Origin: Bacillota bacterium | GTDB taxonomy: Bacteria; Bacillota; Clostridia; Christensenellales; CAG-138 | NCBI GenBank assembly: GCA_023459335.1 | Contig: JAEWUO010000018.1 | Location: forward strand, 37,214 to 101,213 | DNA: 64,000 nt | Direction of reading: 5' to 3' | In this document: positions 15,195-23,468 of the stretch, piece by piece | Numbering within the stretch: the stretch's first letter is position 1 | Layout of the letters: each line of letters starts with the position of its first letter | Notes under the pieces: generated by a model | The model's database searches: none | What the model was told of the DNA's origin: nothing | The model's input: the letters and a program-made list of their open reading frames with translations, nothing else | Made by a program: the position numbers and the translations under genes

Positions 15195-15587
15195 ATGGTC
15201 AAGTATCTCTCGGAAGAATGGCGCGCCGAAGTGGAAAAACGCCTCAGAGAACAGCTCACCCCGGAAAAGATGAACAACCTCACCTCCTCCATGAACAACC
15301 TCTACCTCAACTGCCCGGACGGCAAGAGCCACTATTTCTTCGTCGGCTTTGCGGAAGGCCGCGTGGAAAGCGTGCAGACAGGCGTCGGCGACGGCCCGAA
15401 GGCGGAATTTGTGATCTCCGGCGATTACGACGTGTTCGCGAAGATCAGCCGCGCGGAGCTCGGTGCGCAGAAGGCGCTCATGGGCGGCCTTTTAAAACTC
15501 AAAGGCAATATGGTGAAAGCGCTGAAGCTCGCCTCGCTGAGCGACCGGCTCAACAAGATCATTGCCACCATTGAGACCGAGTTTTAA
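15195..15587 (+). CDS. SCP2 sterol-binding domain protein
   Basis: A 130-residue protein with the SCP2 lipid-carrier fold. Signs are the central strand block (KSHYFFVGFAEGRVESVQTG), the AEFVISGDYDVFAKI strand-helix and LMGGLLKLKGNMVKALKLA, which matches the family's G-x-hydrophobic-K-G motif. These proteins bind hydrophobic ligands such as acyl chains or sterol-like molecules in a tunnel. Ribosome site AAAGGAG is 12 bp upstream. The M24 gene starts 13 bp after its stop, so they are co-transcribed. The pairing suggests a small lipid or amide substrate, which remains inference. Confidence 0.82.
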   Translation: MVKYLSEEWRAEVEKRLREQLTPEKMNNLTSSMNNLYLNCPDGKSHYFFVGFAEGRVESVQTGVGDGPKAEFVISGDYDVFAKISRAELGAQKALMGGLLKLKGNMVKALKLASLSDRLNKIIATIETEF

Positions 15588-15600
15588 AGGAGGATGCGCC

Positions 15601-16815
15601 ATGTTTGACAAATCGAGCCCGTATTATATCGACTTTCCCGGACGCATCAAGGCGATTCAGGCTGAGATGGCGAAGGAGAAAATCGACCTGTATCTCGGTT
15701 CCCGCCTGCGCACGATGAGCTGGACAACGGACGCGTTCTTCCCCTGGCGCAGCTTTATCGTCATCCCCGCGGACGGGCTTCCGACGGCGTTTACGTTCGT
15801 CATCGACGCGGCGCGCGCGGCGGACGACAGCTGGCTGGACGAGGATCACGTAATGGGATTCGCGCCGATGGGCGGACAGGACCAGATCACGCAGATTTCG
15901 GATTTCATCAACGACCTCTTGCCGCGCGGCGGTACGGTCGGCGTGGAAGCCGGCATGAGCAACTACCTGCCGGAGGGATACCTGACCTATTACGAATATA
16001 AGGCGTTCGAGGCGGCGCTGCCGAACTGCAAGCTCGTCAACGCGCACCCCATCGTGGATCGCCTGCAGATGATCAAGGACATCGGCACGATCAACCGTTT
16101 CCGCGAAGCGTCCCGGATCGTGGATATCGGGCACGAGGCCGTGCTCGCCGCGATTCAAAACGGCGGCTGGAAGGGCATGACCGAGACGGAGATCGCGGGC
16201 CTCGCGGGTTACGCCATGCGCAAGGCGGGCAGCACGTTCGAGTGGTCGTTCACCGGCGGCAACGAGATCGCCGCGGGCTACCGCACGGGCCTCGCGGGCG
16301 GCGCCTGCACACCGGCGACCGCAAAGAAGATCGAAGCGGGCGAGCCGCTGATGGTGGATATCCACGCGCTCTTCGCCCTTGCCTGCGGCGACCACAGTCA
16401 CAACTACCTGATCGCCCCCGCTACGAAACGCCAGCTCTGGCACGCGAAGAACTTTACGGACATGGTCGCGCTGACGCTGAAAACCTACCGCGCGGGGATC
16501 TCTCCTTCCTCCCTCGCGGCGGAGATGATGGACTTTGCCGAAGAACGCGGCTTTTCGGACTTTATGGTGCCCGGCTTCGAGCACGGCATCGGTATGCTCG
16601 GCGACGAGTGGCGCATCGGGCGGCATGACGGGCCGTTCGCCTACTGGACGGACCCGGATCACGAATACCGGGAGAACGAGGTGCTCATCTGCGCGATGCA
16701 GTACGCCTGTCCGGACGAGAACATCGGCTTCCGGTACGAAAACCCGATCCTGATCCAAAAAGACGGCTGCGAATACATGAGCAAGTTCCCGCTGGCGATC
16801 GAAGTGATCGAGTAA
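15601..16815 (+). CDS. M24 (creatinase/aminopeptidase P-like) family protein, atypical metal site
   Basis: A 404-residue protein with the creatinase N-domain (about 1-150) and a pita-bread C-domain. Expected ligand positions can be followed: Asp in MVDIHA and Asp in CGDHSHN, 11 residues apart as usual; His in GFEHGIGM; Glu in GFRYEN. The Glu expected in the segment before ACPDEN is Ala/Met (VLICAMQY), so the dinuclear site looks incomplete. It may be a creatinase-like amidinohydrolase or a mononuclear hydrolase and not a true Xaa-Pro peptidase. AAAGGAGG precedes the ATG. It is coupled to the SCP2 gene and followed by a terminator. Confidence 0.75.
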   Translation: MFDKSSPYYIDFPGRIKAIQAEMAKEKIDLYLGSRLRTMSWTTDAFFPWRSFIVIPADGLPTAFTFVIDAARAADDSWLDEDHVMGFAPMGGQDQITQISDFINDLLPRGGTVGVEAGMSNYLPEGYLTYYEYKAFEAALPNCKLVNAHPIVDRLQMIKDIGTINRFREASRIVDIGHEAVLAAIQNGGWKGMTETEIAGLAGYAMRKAGSTFEWSFTGGNEIAAGYRTGLAGGACTPATAKKIEAGEPLMVDIHALFALACGDHSHNYLIAPATKRQLWHAKNFTDMVALTLKTYRAGISPSSLAAEMMDFAEERGFSDFMVPGFEHGIGMLGDEWRIGRHDGPFAYWTDPDHEYRENEVLICAMQYACPDENIGFRYENPILIQKDGCEYMSKFPLAIEVIE

Positions 16816-16827
16816 ACAATACTTTAC

Positions 16828-16861
16828 GCAAAAAAGCACGGCGTGCGCCGTGCTTTTTGAT
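16828..16861. terminator. Bidirectional terminator
   Basis: AAAAAGCACGGCG / CGCCGTGCTTTTT perfect stem between the convergent M24 and flavodiiron genes. Confidence 0.85.
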
Positions 16862-16868
16862 TGCGCCG

Positions 16869-18935
16869 TTATTCTTCCACCGGCACGAATACCTCCGCGC
16901 CGTTGTGACACACGGGGCAGATATAGTCCGGCGGGAGCTCATCCCCCTCGTAGATATACCCGCAGACCGTACAGCGCCATTTTTTCTTGCCGGACGCGGC
17001 TTTTTCCGGTTCTGGTTTTTTCTCCGGTTCCGGTTTCTGCTCCGGTTCGGGTTTCGGCTCGGATTTCGCTGCGGGGGCTTTTCCCTCCGCAACGGACGAG
17101 AGCGGCACGAACACCTCCGCGCCGTGCTTGCACACGGGGCAGATATAGTCCGGCGGAAGCACCTCGCCCTCGTAGATATAACCGCAAACCGTGCAGAGCC
17201 AGCCCTTCTTCTGCCGCGTCTCGGCGCTGGGCTTGGGTTTGATGTATTCGCGATAATACTCGTAAGTCACGGAAGGTTCCTTGGAAAGCCGCCGCGCTTC
17301 GGTGAGGTCGGCGAGGAACAGCGTGTGCGTTCCGCAGTCCATCGTGCCGATGATTTTGCCGCTGAGCAGTACGTTGACGCTCTCGGTCACATAGGTCAGC
17401 CCGTTGACGCTGCGCGTATAAGCCGCATAGCCCGCGAACTTGTCGACGTCCCTGCCGCTCTGGATACCAAAGCGCTGGTAGACGTCGAACTTCGAGCTTT
17501 CGGTCAGGATCGAAAGGTTGAAGATGCCGGTTTTGAGCACCATATCGTGGGTCAGGTTGCTCTTGTTGACCGTAAACGTGACACGAAGCGGCGTGCTCGT
17601 CGCCTGAATGACGGTGTTGATGATGCAGCCGTTGTCCCGTTCGCCGTCCTTTGCGGTGAGTACGAACAGGCCGTATTGGATGGCGAACAGCGAGGTCTTG
17701 TCGAGTTCCCCGGTGGGGATATCCTCGTTTTTCGGCAGGGTCATCGTGCCGGCGATCGCCATGGCCAGCGCGTCGATCTCGCTCATCTGGCTCTCCTTCA
17801 GCGAGGAACGGAGGCTCACCGTCTGTTCCAGCACGGTCATGTCCTTGAGCGGGGCGAGCGTATCGCGCATGAGTTTTCCGCTGACCGGCGCCCAGGAGCC
17901 GTTTTCGATGAAGGCGAGCGTCCGGTTCTGGATGTTATGCAAAACCAAATCGTGAATGAGCTCCTCCATCGTGATGAACACGCCGGCGTTATAAGTGGTC
18001 GCCGCGAAGACGAGGTGGCTGTAGCGGAAGCAGGCCGAGACGATCTCTGACATCGGCACCACCGAAACGTCGAACACCTCGACTTTGACGCCCAGATCGC
18101 GCAGACGGCAGGCGAGGATCTCCGCCGCGTTCTCCGTGTTGCCGTAGATGGAGGCGTACGCAAGCATCACGCCCGTCTCCTCCGGCTCATAGCTGCTCCA
18201 GCGAAGATATTTATCGATATATGCCGTAAAATCCCTGCGGTGCACCGGTCCGTGCAGCGGGCAGATGGTCTTTACATCCAGCGCGGCGACCTTTTTCAGC
18301 GCGGACTGCACCTGCGGGCCGTATTTTCCGATGATGTTGGCGTAATAACGGCGCGCCTCACCGATCAGCGTATTGTAAAAATCCAGTTCGTCCGCGAAGA
18401 GCGCGCCGTTGAGCGCGTTGAAGGTTCCGAACGCGTCCGCCGAAAACAGGATCTTGTCGGTCCTGTCGTAGGTGAACATGACCTCCGGCCAGTGCACCAT
18501 GGGCGCCATGATGAATTGAAACTCATGTTTTCCCGTCGAGAGCGTGTCGTTCTCCTTGACGATGATCGAACGGTCGGTGACATCCTGCGCGAAGAACTGC
18601 TGGATCATCTCGCTCGTCTTCTTCGTGCAGACGATCTTGGTTTCCGTATAGTGGCAGAGAAGATCCATCAGCGTCGCCGAGTGGTCCGGCTCCATATGCT
18701 GTACGACCACATAGTCCAGCTTGCGGCCGCCGAGCGTATGCGCCACGTTTTCAAAGAACACCTTCCCGACGGCTTTATCCACCGTGTCGAAGAGGATGGT
18801 CTGTTCGTCCAGAACCAGATAGGAATTATAGGAAACGCCGTCCGGAATGGAATAGACGCCCTCGAACATCGCGAGGCGCCGATCGTTTCCGCCAACCCAG
18901 GTGATATCTTCGTTTACTTTCCGTGTGCAATACAT
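16869..18935 (-). CDS. Multidomain flavodiiron protein with flavin reductase and two rubredoxin domains
   Basis: A 688-residue soluble enzyme that should reduce O2 (or NO) to water. Domains: metallo-beta-lactamase-like diiron domain 1-250 with ligands His80, Glu82, Asp84, His85, His148, Asp167 and His228 all present; flavodoxin 255-395 with FMN loop SIYGNTE; flavin-reductase domain about 405-570; then two short rubredoxin domains, each with paired CTVCGY and CPVC motifs, joined by a Pro/Glu/Lys linker. One chain thus carries the whole electron path. It starts at ATG 18935 behind AAAGGGG, 53 bp after apbE, so it probably ends the eetA-eetB-apbE operon. Confidence 0.92.
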   Translation of the reverse strand: MYCTRKVNEDITWVGGNDRRLAMFEGVYSIPDGVSYNSYLVLDEQTILFDTVDKAVGKVFFENVAHTLGGRKLDYVVVQHMEPDHSATLMDLLCHYTETKIVCTKKTSEMIQQFFAQDVTDRSIIVKENDTLSTGKHEFQFIMAPMVHWPEVMFTYDRTDKILFSADAFGTFNALNGALFADELDFYNTLIGEARRYYANIIGKYGPQVQSALKKVAALDVKTICPLHGPVHRRDFTAYIDKYLRWSSYEPEETGVMLAYASIYGNTENAAEILACRLRDLGVKVEVFDVSVVPMSEIVSACFRYSHLVFAATTYNAGVFITMEELIHDLVLHNIQNRTLAFIENGSWAPVSGKLMRDTLAPLKDMTVLEQTVSLRSSLKESQMSEIDALAMAIAGTMTLPKNEDIPTGELDKTSLFAIQYGLFVLTAKDGERDNGCIINTVIQATSTPLRVTFTVNKSNLTHDMVLKTGIFNLSILTESSKFDVYQRFGIQSGRDVDKFAGYAAYTRSVNGLTYVTESVNVLLSGKIIGTMDCGTHTLFLADLTEARRLSKEPSVTYEYYREYIKPKPSAETRQKKGWLCTVCGYIYEGEVLPPDYICPVCKHGAEVFVPLSSVAEGKAPAAKSEPKPEPEQKPEPEKKPEPEKAASGKKKWRCTVCGYIYEGDELPPDYICPVCHNGAEVFVPVEE

Positions 18936-18988
18936 GCGATGCTGCCCCTTTCATATGCCGGTCTATCTGAAACTCTTTAAATTCTTGT

Positions 18989-20101
18989 TTATTCCGCCAG
19001 ATAGGCGGAAAATCCGTCGCTCATGAGCTGCGACCCGTCCGGCAGCACCCAGAGCGCTTCCGTTCCCGGCAGCGACTGCACGAGCGCCATGCCTTCCTCC
19101 GGCGGCATGCAGAACAGCCCCGTGGTCAGCGCGTCCGCCAAAGCGGAGTCCTCCGAAATCACCGTGACCGAGTCGTAATACGTCGCAGGCATCAGCGTCT
19201 CCGGATCGATGATGTGGTGGTAGCGCACGCCGTTAACGGTATAATACCGCTCGTAAGTGCCGCTTGTCACCACGTTTTGACCCTTTGCCTGCACGACATG
19301 GATATTTCCGTCCGAATGCGGGTCGCGGATGCCGACTTTCCAGCCCGTCCCGTCCGCGCGGGTTCCGATGGAACAGACGTTGCCGCCGATGCTTAAAAGC
19401 AGGGAGGTAACGCCCTCGTCCCGCATCCGTTCGACGGTCTTCTGCGCGGCGTACCCCTTGGCCACCGCGCCGACGTCAAGCTGCGTCCGTTTATCCGTCA
19501 GATACAGCGTACCCGCCGCGCGGTCGAGAACGACGTTTTCGATCTTCGCGTGCGCGCCGGCCGCCGTCAGTTCGTCCTTCGGCGGCAGCGCGGCGTTGTC
19601 GGGGTCGTCCAGTCCCGCGTCACGGTATGTTTGCCAGATGGCGAGCACGCCGCCCATGGCGACGTTCATCCTGCCGTTTGTCAGCGCATCCATCTCTTTG
19701 GCGTAATCGATCAGGTCGAGAATCCTGCCGTCCACCGCTACGGGAGTTTCCCCCGCGTTTTGGTTCACGGTATAGAGGTTGTTCATCCCGTCGTACGCGT
19801 GATAGATATCGTACAGCCGATGGTACTCCAGCAGCAGCGCGTGCAATTCGTCGATCCGCGCGTTCGCGCTCTGTTCGCTGCTGTCATAGATCACCACCGT
19901 GGTCACGGTGTCGAATACATCCAGAAACACCTGTTCGTAACGCTCCGGCGCGTTTGGTACCGAGCAGCCGGAGAAAAGGATCGCCGCGAGCGCGAGCGCG
20001 CCCAGCGCGAGAAACCTGGATTGTTGAAAGCGTTTGTTCGTTCTGTTCTCCTGATATTCCGCGGCGGTATTACGCAGCCAACTCGTTTTTCCTGTAGGCA
20101 T
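18989..20101 (-). CDS. apbE: FAD:protein FMN transferase, lipoprotein form
   Basis: A 370-residue ApbE-family protein. A signal sequence ends in lipobox LFSGC, so the enzyme is anchored outside the membrane. Family motifs follow: FDTVTTVVIYD, the GAVAKGYAAQKTVE segment, SIGGNVCSIG and the SEDSALADALTTGLFCM region with conserved Asp/Ala/Thr that binds Mg and FAD. It attaches FMN covalently to Thr/Ser of exported proteins. Its start overlaps the stop of the Gx-transporter gene (TAATG), which fixes ATG 20101 despite a weak ribosome site. It corresponds to FmnB of the Listeria flavin-based electron-transfer locus by neighbourhood. Confidence 0.88.
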   Translation of the reverse strand: MPTGKTSWLRNTAAEYQENRTNKRFQQSRFLALGALALAAILFSGCSVPNAPERYEQVFLDVFDTVTTVVIYDSSEQSANARIDELHALLLEYHRLYDIYHAYDGMNNLYTVNQNAGETPVAVDGRILDLIDYAKEMDALTNGRMNVAMGGVLAIWQTYRDAGLDDPDNAALPPKDELTAAGAHAKIENVVLDRAAGTLYLTDKRTQLDVGAVAKGYAAQKTVERMRDEGVTSLLLSIGGNVCSIGTRADGTGWKVGIRDPHSDGNIHVVQAKGQNVVTSGTYERYYTVNGVRYHHIIDPETLMPATYYDSVTVISEDSALADALTTGLFCMPPEEGMALVQSLPGTEALWVLPDGSQLMSDGFSAYLAE

Positions 20102-20688
20102 TATTCCATGTTTTGACGCGTTTCGCAAGTGCGCTCCTGTTTTTTTACCGCCTTGCGCGCCGCCGTTTTCTTTCCCTGCGCGGGCGGGAACGCCTTTGGG
20201 TACAGCCCGTGGAACGTATACCGCGCGACGAGCCCCGTCAGCGTACCCGTCACCGCCGCCGCCGCGAGCAGGACGGGCAGGTACGCGAGGATCGCGCGCG
20301 TCTCCACCACAAAACAGGCGACCGCCATCTGCGCGGCGTTGTGGGACAGCGCACCGAGCACGCTGACCCCGATCACGCTCAGGCCTTTCGCCTTTCGCGC
20401 AAAAATCATGACGATCAGGCTGATTGCGCCGCCCGCGAAGCTGTAGAGCATCGCCGCGGGCCCGCCGAACAGCAGCCCGCTTAAACCGACTTTGAGAAGC
20501 ATAAGGAGGATCGCGCTCGGGATATCCATTAGATACAGCGCATAGAGCAGCACCGTGTTTGCGAGGCCGAGCTTCACGCCGGGGATGCCCGTGATCGGCA
20601 GCAAGTGCTCCACATACCCGAGCACGAGCGCGACGGCGGTTAAAAGCCCCAGCCTGGCGACGGCGGAAGCGTCCCAGCGGCTCTTCAT
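20101..20688 (-). CDS. eetB: Gx transporter family membrane protein (EetB-like)
   Basis: A 195-residue protein with about five membrane spans in the first 165 residues. The pattern GIPGVKLGLANTVLLYALYLM and GLLFGGPAAMLYSFAGG identifies the Gx transporter / 'heptaprenyl diphosphate synthase component I' family. In Listeria the homologue EetB acts with EetA in flavin-based extracellular electron transfer. The C-terminus is a basic Lys/Arg tail. It overlaps its upstream partner by 4 bp (ATGA) and apbE downstream by 1 bp, so translation is coupled through the operon. The function as EetB is inferred from context. Confidence 0.8.
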   Translation of the reverse strand: MKSRWDASAVARLGLLTAVALVLGYVEHLLPITGIPGVKLGLANTVLLYALYLMDIPSAILLMLLKVGLSGLLFGGPAAMLYSFAGGAISLIVMIFARKAKGLSVIGVSVLGALSHNAAQMAVACFVVETRAILAYLPVLLAAAAVTGTLTGLVARYTFHGLYPKAFPPAQGKKTAARKAVKKQERTCETRQNME

Positions 20689-21059
20689 CGTCCGTCCTCC
20701 GCGCCCGTCACCTCAACGGAGACACCGTTCGGCAGGCAGATGATCCAGTGGTCGAGCAGAAGCTCGTCCGAATGATCCGGGTCGATCGCGCCGTGATGCA
20801 CGCAGATCTGATTTTTACAGGTGGAGGATTCCATCTTCACGCCGTTTTCGTCGATAACGACGACGTTCACTTTTCCGTTTCCCTGATCGATCGTGATGCT
20901 CTGATACTCGTCCGCGCGCACCTTCTGGTAGACCACGCCGCCGACGTAGACCGTAACCATAGCGCCCTCGCTCTTTGGCGCAAACAGGCGCGTCGCGAGA
21001 AACGCAAGCAGCGCGAGCAGCAGCACGCCGGTGATGACAAACCAGTCTTTTTTCTTCAC
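20685..21059 (-). CDS. eetA: NusG domain II protein, membrane-anchored (EetA-like)
   Basis: A 124-residue protein with one N-terminal membrane anchor (WFVITGVLLLALLAFLATRLF) and an external NusG-II beta domain, including VNVVVIDENGVKMESSTCKNQICVHHG (read in two overlapping parts), the CxxxxC signature of this family. It is named EetA-like because it precedes a Gx transporter and an ApbE lipoprotein in the same order seen in flavin-based electron-transfer loci. The start is GTG 21059 with AAAGGCGG upstream. An extended -10 (TG-T-TACAAT) lies about 45 bp before it. Ndh2 and PplA partners are not in this window. Confidence 0.8.
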   Translation of the reverse strand: MKKKDWFVITGVLLLALLAFLATRLFAPKSEGAMVTVYVGGVVYQKVRADEYQSITIDQGNGKVNVVVIDENGVKMESSTCKNQICVHHGAIDPDHSDELLLDHWIICLPNGVSVEVTGAEDGR

Positions 21060-21218
21060 GTCCGCGCCGCCTTTCCCTCGGAATCGATCACGGGTATTGT
21101 AACACGTTTATCGCGCCGTTTGCCAGAGGCAGCGCCCGCCGGCCGAATGTGATCCGGTTGCGGAAAGTTTGATCGTATTTGATATAATAGAAACAGAAAT
21201 TCACCGGAGGTGTGTTTT

Positions 21219-22232
21219 ATGAAAATACTGATGATCGGCGGAACGGGGCTCTTGGGCAGCCAGGCCGCTCGGGAACTCATCTCCCGCGGGCACAGCGTAC
21301 ATTCCATCGCGCTGCCCCCCCTGCCCGAAGGCGCGCTTCTGCCGCCCGAAATGACGCTGACGCTGAAAAACAGCAACGATATGACGGATGACGAACTCAA
21401 GCAGGCGTTTGCCGGCATCGACGGGTTTATCTTCGCCGCGGGCGTGGACGAACGGATCGAAGGCCCCTCGCCCATCTACGACTTCTTTAAAAAATACAAC
21501 ATCACGCCGCTCGAGCGGCTGCTGCGCCTCGCGAAAGAAAGCGGCGTGAAACACGCGGTCATCGCGGGCAGTTACTTTTCCTATTTCGCCAAGAAATATC
21601 CGGAAATGGAACTCACGCGGTGGCATCCCTATATCCGCAGCCGCATCGATCAGGAGAACATGGCGCTTTCGTTTGCGGACGAAAACTTCGACGTTTCCAT
21701 ACTGGAACTGCCGTATATCTTCGGCGCGCAGAAGGGCAGAAAACCCGTCTGGGTGTTCCTCATAGAGATGCTCAAGGGCATGAAGGGTTCGATCCTCTAC
21801 CCGCGCGGCGGGACCGCGATGGTCACCGTCCGTCAGGTCGGGCAGGCGTTCGCGGGCGCGATGGAACGCGGGCGCGGCGGAAACGCATACCCCATCGGCT
21901 GGTTCAACCTGACCTGGAGAGAGATGATCGCCATCATGAACAAGTACATGGGTGTGCCGGATAAGAAGATCATCACAATTCCCGATTTCCTGTTTGCCCT
22001 GAGCGCGAAGCAGATCGAAAAGCAGCACCGCAGCAAGGGAACGGAGGGCGGCCTGATGATGACGAAGTTCGTCAAAATGCAGACGATGAACCTCTTCATC
22101 GACAAAGGCGAAGCCTGCGTGCCGCTGGGCGTGACGGACGACGACATCGACGCCGCCATCGGCGAGTCGGTGCTGTTAAGTCTGGACGTGATCGATCAAA
22201 AAGCGAAGGTCATCGACATGAAGGGGGAGTAA
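21219..22232 (+). CDS. NAD-dependent epimerase/dehydratase family protein
   Basis: A 337-residue extended short-chain dehydrogenase. The N-terminus has the dinucleotide motif GGTGLLGSQAA (about 7-17), followed by a strand-helix repeat and a variable C-domain. The usual YxxxK is not obvious: the region reads SYFSYFAKKYPEME, which may supply Tyr and Lys in altered spacing. Similar proteins act on nucleotide sugars or as atypical SDRs without sugar substrate. GGAGG precedes the ATG and TATAAT lies at 21183-21188. It is monocistronic and ends at a strong terminator. Substrate unknown. Confidence 0.78.
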   Translation: MKILMIGGTGLLGSQAARELISRGHSVHSIALPPLPEGALLPPEMTLTLKNSNDMTDDELKQAFAGIDGFIFAAGVDERIEGPSPIYDFFKKYNITPLERLLRLAKESGVKHAVIAGSYFSYFAKKYPEMELTRWHPYIRSRIDQENMALSFADENFDVSILELPYIFGAQKGRKPVWVFLIEMLKGMKGSILYPRGGTAMVTVRQVGQAFAGAMERGRGGNAYPIGWFNLTWREMIAIMNKYMGVPDKKIITIPDFLFALSAKQIEKQHRSKGTEGGLMMTKFVKMQTMNLFIDKGEACVPLGVTDDDIDAAIGESVLLSLDVIDQKAKVIDMKGE

Positions 22233-22241
22233 AACTTACTC

Positions 22242-22276
22242 CGTTAAAAAGGCCGCATATGCGGCCTTTTTAATTT
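22242..22276. terminator. Bidirectional terminator
   Basis: AAAAAGGCCGCAT / ATGCGGCCTTTTT perfect palindromic stem between the convergent epimerase-like gene and ychF. Confidence 0.88.
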
Positions 22277-22281
22277 GTTTT

Positions 22282-23373
22282 TTACACGTTGAACCGGAAC
22301 AGGGTCACGTCCCCGTCCTGCATGACGTAATCCTTGCCCTCGCTGCGCACGAGGCCCTTTTCCTTGCAGGCGGCCATGGAGCCGAGCTCCGCCAGCGTGG
22401 CAAACGGCACGATCTCCGCGCGGATGAACCCCTTCTCAAAGTCGGTGTGGATCTTGCCCGCCGCCTGCGGCGCCTTCGTGCCGCGCGAAATCGTCCAGGC
22501 GCGCACCTCTTTCGGCCCCGCGGTGAGGTAGCTGATCAGCCCCAGCAGGCGGTAGCACGCCTTGACGAGCTGGTCAAGGCCGGATTCTCTGATGCCGAGC
22601 TCCGCCAAGAACGCGCCTTTTTCGGCGGGGTCGAGCTCCGCGATCTCTTCCTCCAGCTTGCAGCAGATGGTCAGCGCCTCCGCCTTTTCGCTCTTTGCGA
22701 TTTCATAGAGTGCTTTTACGTGTTTGCCCGGTTCCTGCCCGATCTCGTCCTCGCGGATATTCGCCACATAGATGACGGGTTTGCTGGTCAGCAGGAAGAA
22801 GCCGCGCATGAGCTCCGCTTCCTCGTCGGTGAGGTTGAGCGAACGGGCGGGTTTCCCGCTCTCCAGAACGGGCTGGATGCGCTCTAAAAGCGCCACCTCC
22901 GCAACCGTCTTCTTATCGCCCGCCTTGAGCAGCTTCCGTGCGCGGTCGAGGCGCTTTTCCACCGTCTCCATGTCCGCGAAGATCAGCTCCAGCGAGATGG
23001 TCTCCACGTCCCGCGCGGGATCGACGCTGCCGTCCACATGCACGACGTTTTCGTCCTCAAAACAGCGCACGACGTGCACCACCGCATCCACCTCCCGGAT
23101 ATGCGAGAGGAACTTGTTGCCGAGGCCCTCGCCCCGGCTCGCGCCGCGCACGAGACCCGCGATATCGACAAACTCGATGGTCGTCGGCGTGTATTTTTCG
23201 GGGCTGTACATCTTCGCCAGCACATCCAGCCGCTCATCCGGCACGGCGACCACGCCGACATTGGGCTCGATCGTGCAGAACGGGTAATTCGCGGCCTGCG
23301 CGCCCGCCTGCGTGATGGCGTTAAAGAGCGTGCTCTTGCCGACGTTCGGCAGGCCGATCACTCCAAGTTTCAT
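22282..23373 (-). CDS. ychF: Obg-like ATPase YchF
   Basis: A 363-residue P-loop protein of normal YchF length. G1 is GLPNVGKSTLFNAIT (residues 6-20), followed by the DIAGLVRGAS switch II region and the coiled helical insertion, ending with a TGS domain (about 277-360; IHTDFEKGFIRAE). YchF binds ATP in preference to GTP and associates with ribosomes and stress responses. AAGGAGG precedes the ATG. It is the last gene of the nfn-cca-glnS-gltX string. The spacer before it carries two copies of the dispersed palindromic repeat. Confidence 0.95.
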   Translation of the reverse strand: MKLGVIGLPNVGKSTLFNAITQAGAQAANYPFCTIEPNVGVVAVPDERLDVLAKMYSPEKYTPTTIEFVDIAGLVRGASRGEGLGNKFLSHIREVDAVVHVVRCFEDENVVHVDGSVDPARDVETISLELIFADMETVEKRLDRARKLLKAGDKKTVAEVALLERIQPVLESGKPARSLNLTDEEAELMRGFFLLTSKPVIYVANIREDEIGQEPGKHVKALYEIAKSEKAEALTICCKLEEEIAELDPAEKGAFLAELGIRESGLDQLVKACYRLLGLISYLTAGPKEVRAWTISRGTKAPQAAGKIHTDFEKGFIRAEIVPFATLAELGSMAACKEKGLVRSEGKDYVMQDGDVTLFRFNV

Positions 23374-23388
23374 AAGGGGTCCTCCTTT

Positions 23389-23427
23389 TTCTTTTCTTTC
23401 AAAAGAAAAGAAACAAAAGAAATTTAC
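23389..23427 (+). repeat. Dispersed palindromic repeat, copy 1
   Basis: An 11-bp arm hairpin (TTCTTTTCTTT / AAAGAAAAGAA) followed by the tail ACAAAAGAAATTT. It lies in the gltX-ychF spacer. One of at least nine related elements in the window. Confidence 0.75.
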
Positions 23428-23430
23428 TCT

Positions 23431-23468
23431 TTACTTTTCTTAAAAGAAAAGTAAAACAAAAGAATTTA
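23431..23468 (+). repeat. Dispersed palindromic repeat, copy 2
   Basis: ACTTTTCTT-AA-AAGAAAAGT followed by AAAACAAAAGAATTT. The tail overlaps the gltX stop codon on the minus strand. Confidence 0.75.

Noticed and set aside
15559..16911. 450-codon open frame on the minus strand
   Set aside because: Antisense shadow of the M24-family gene, with Arg/His-rich composition and no ribosome site.
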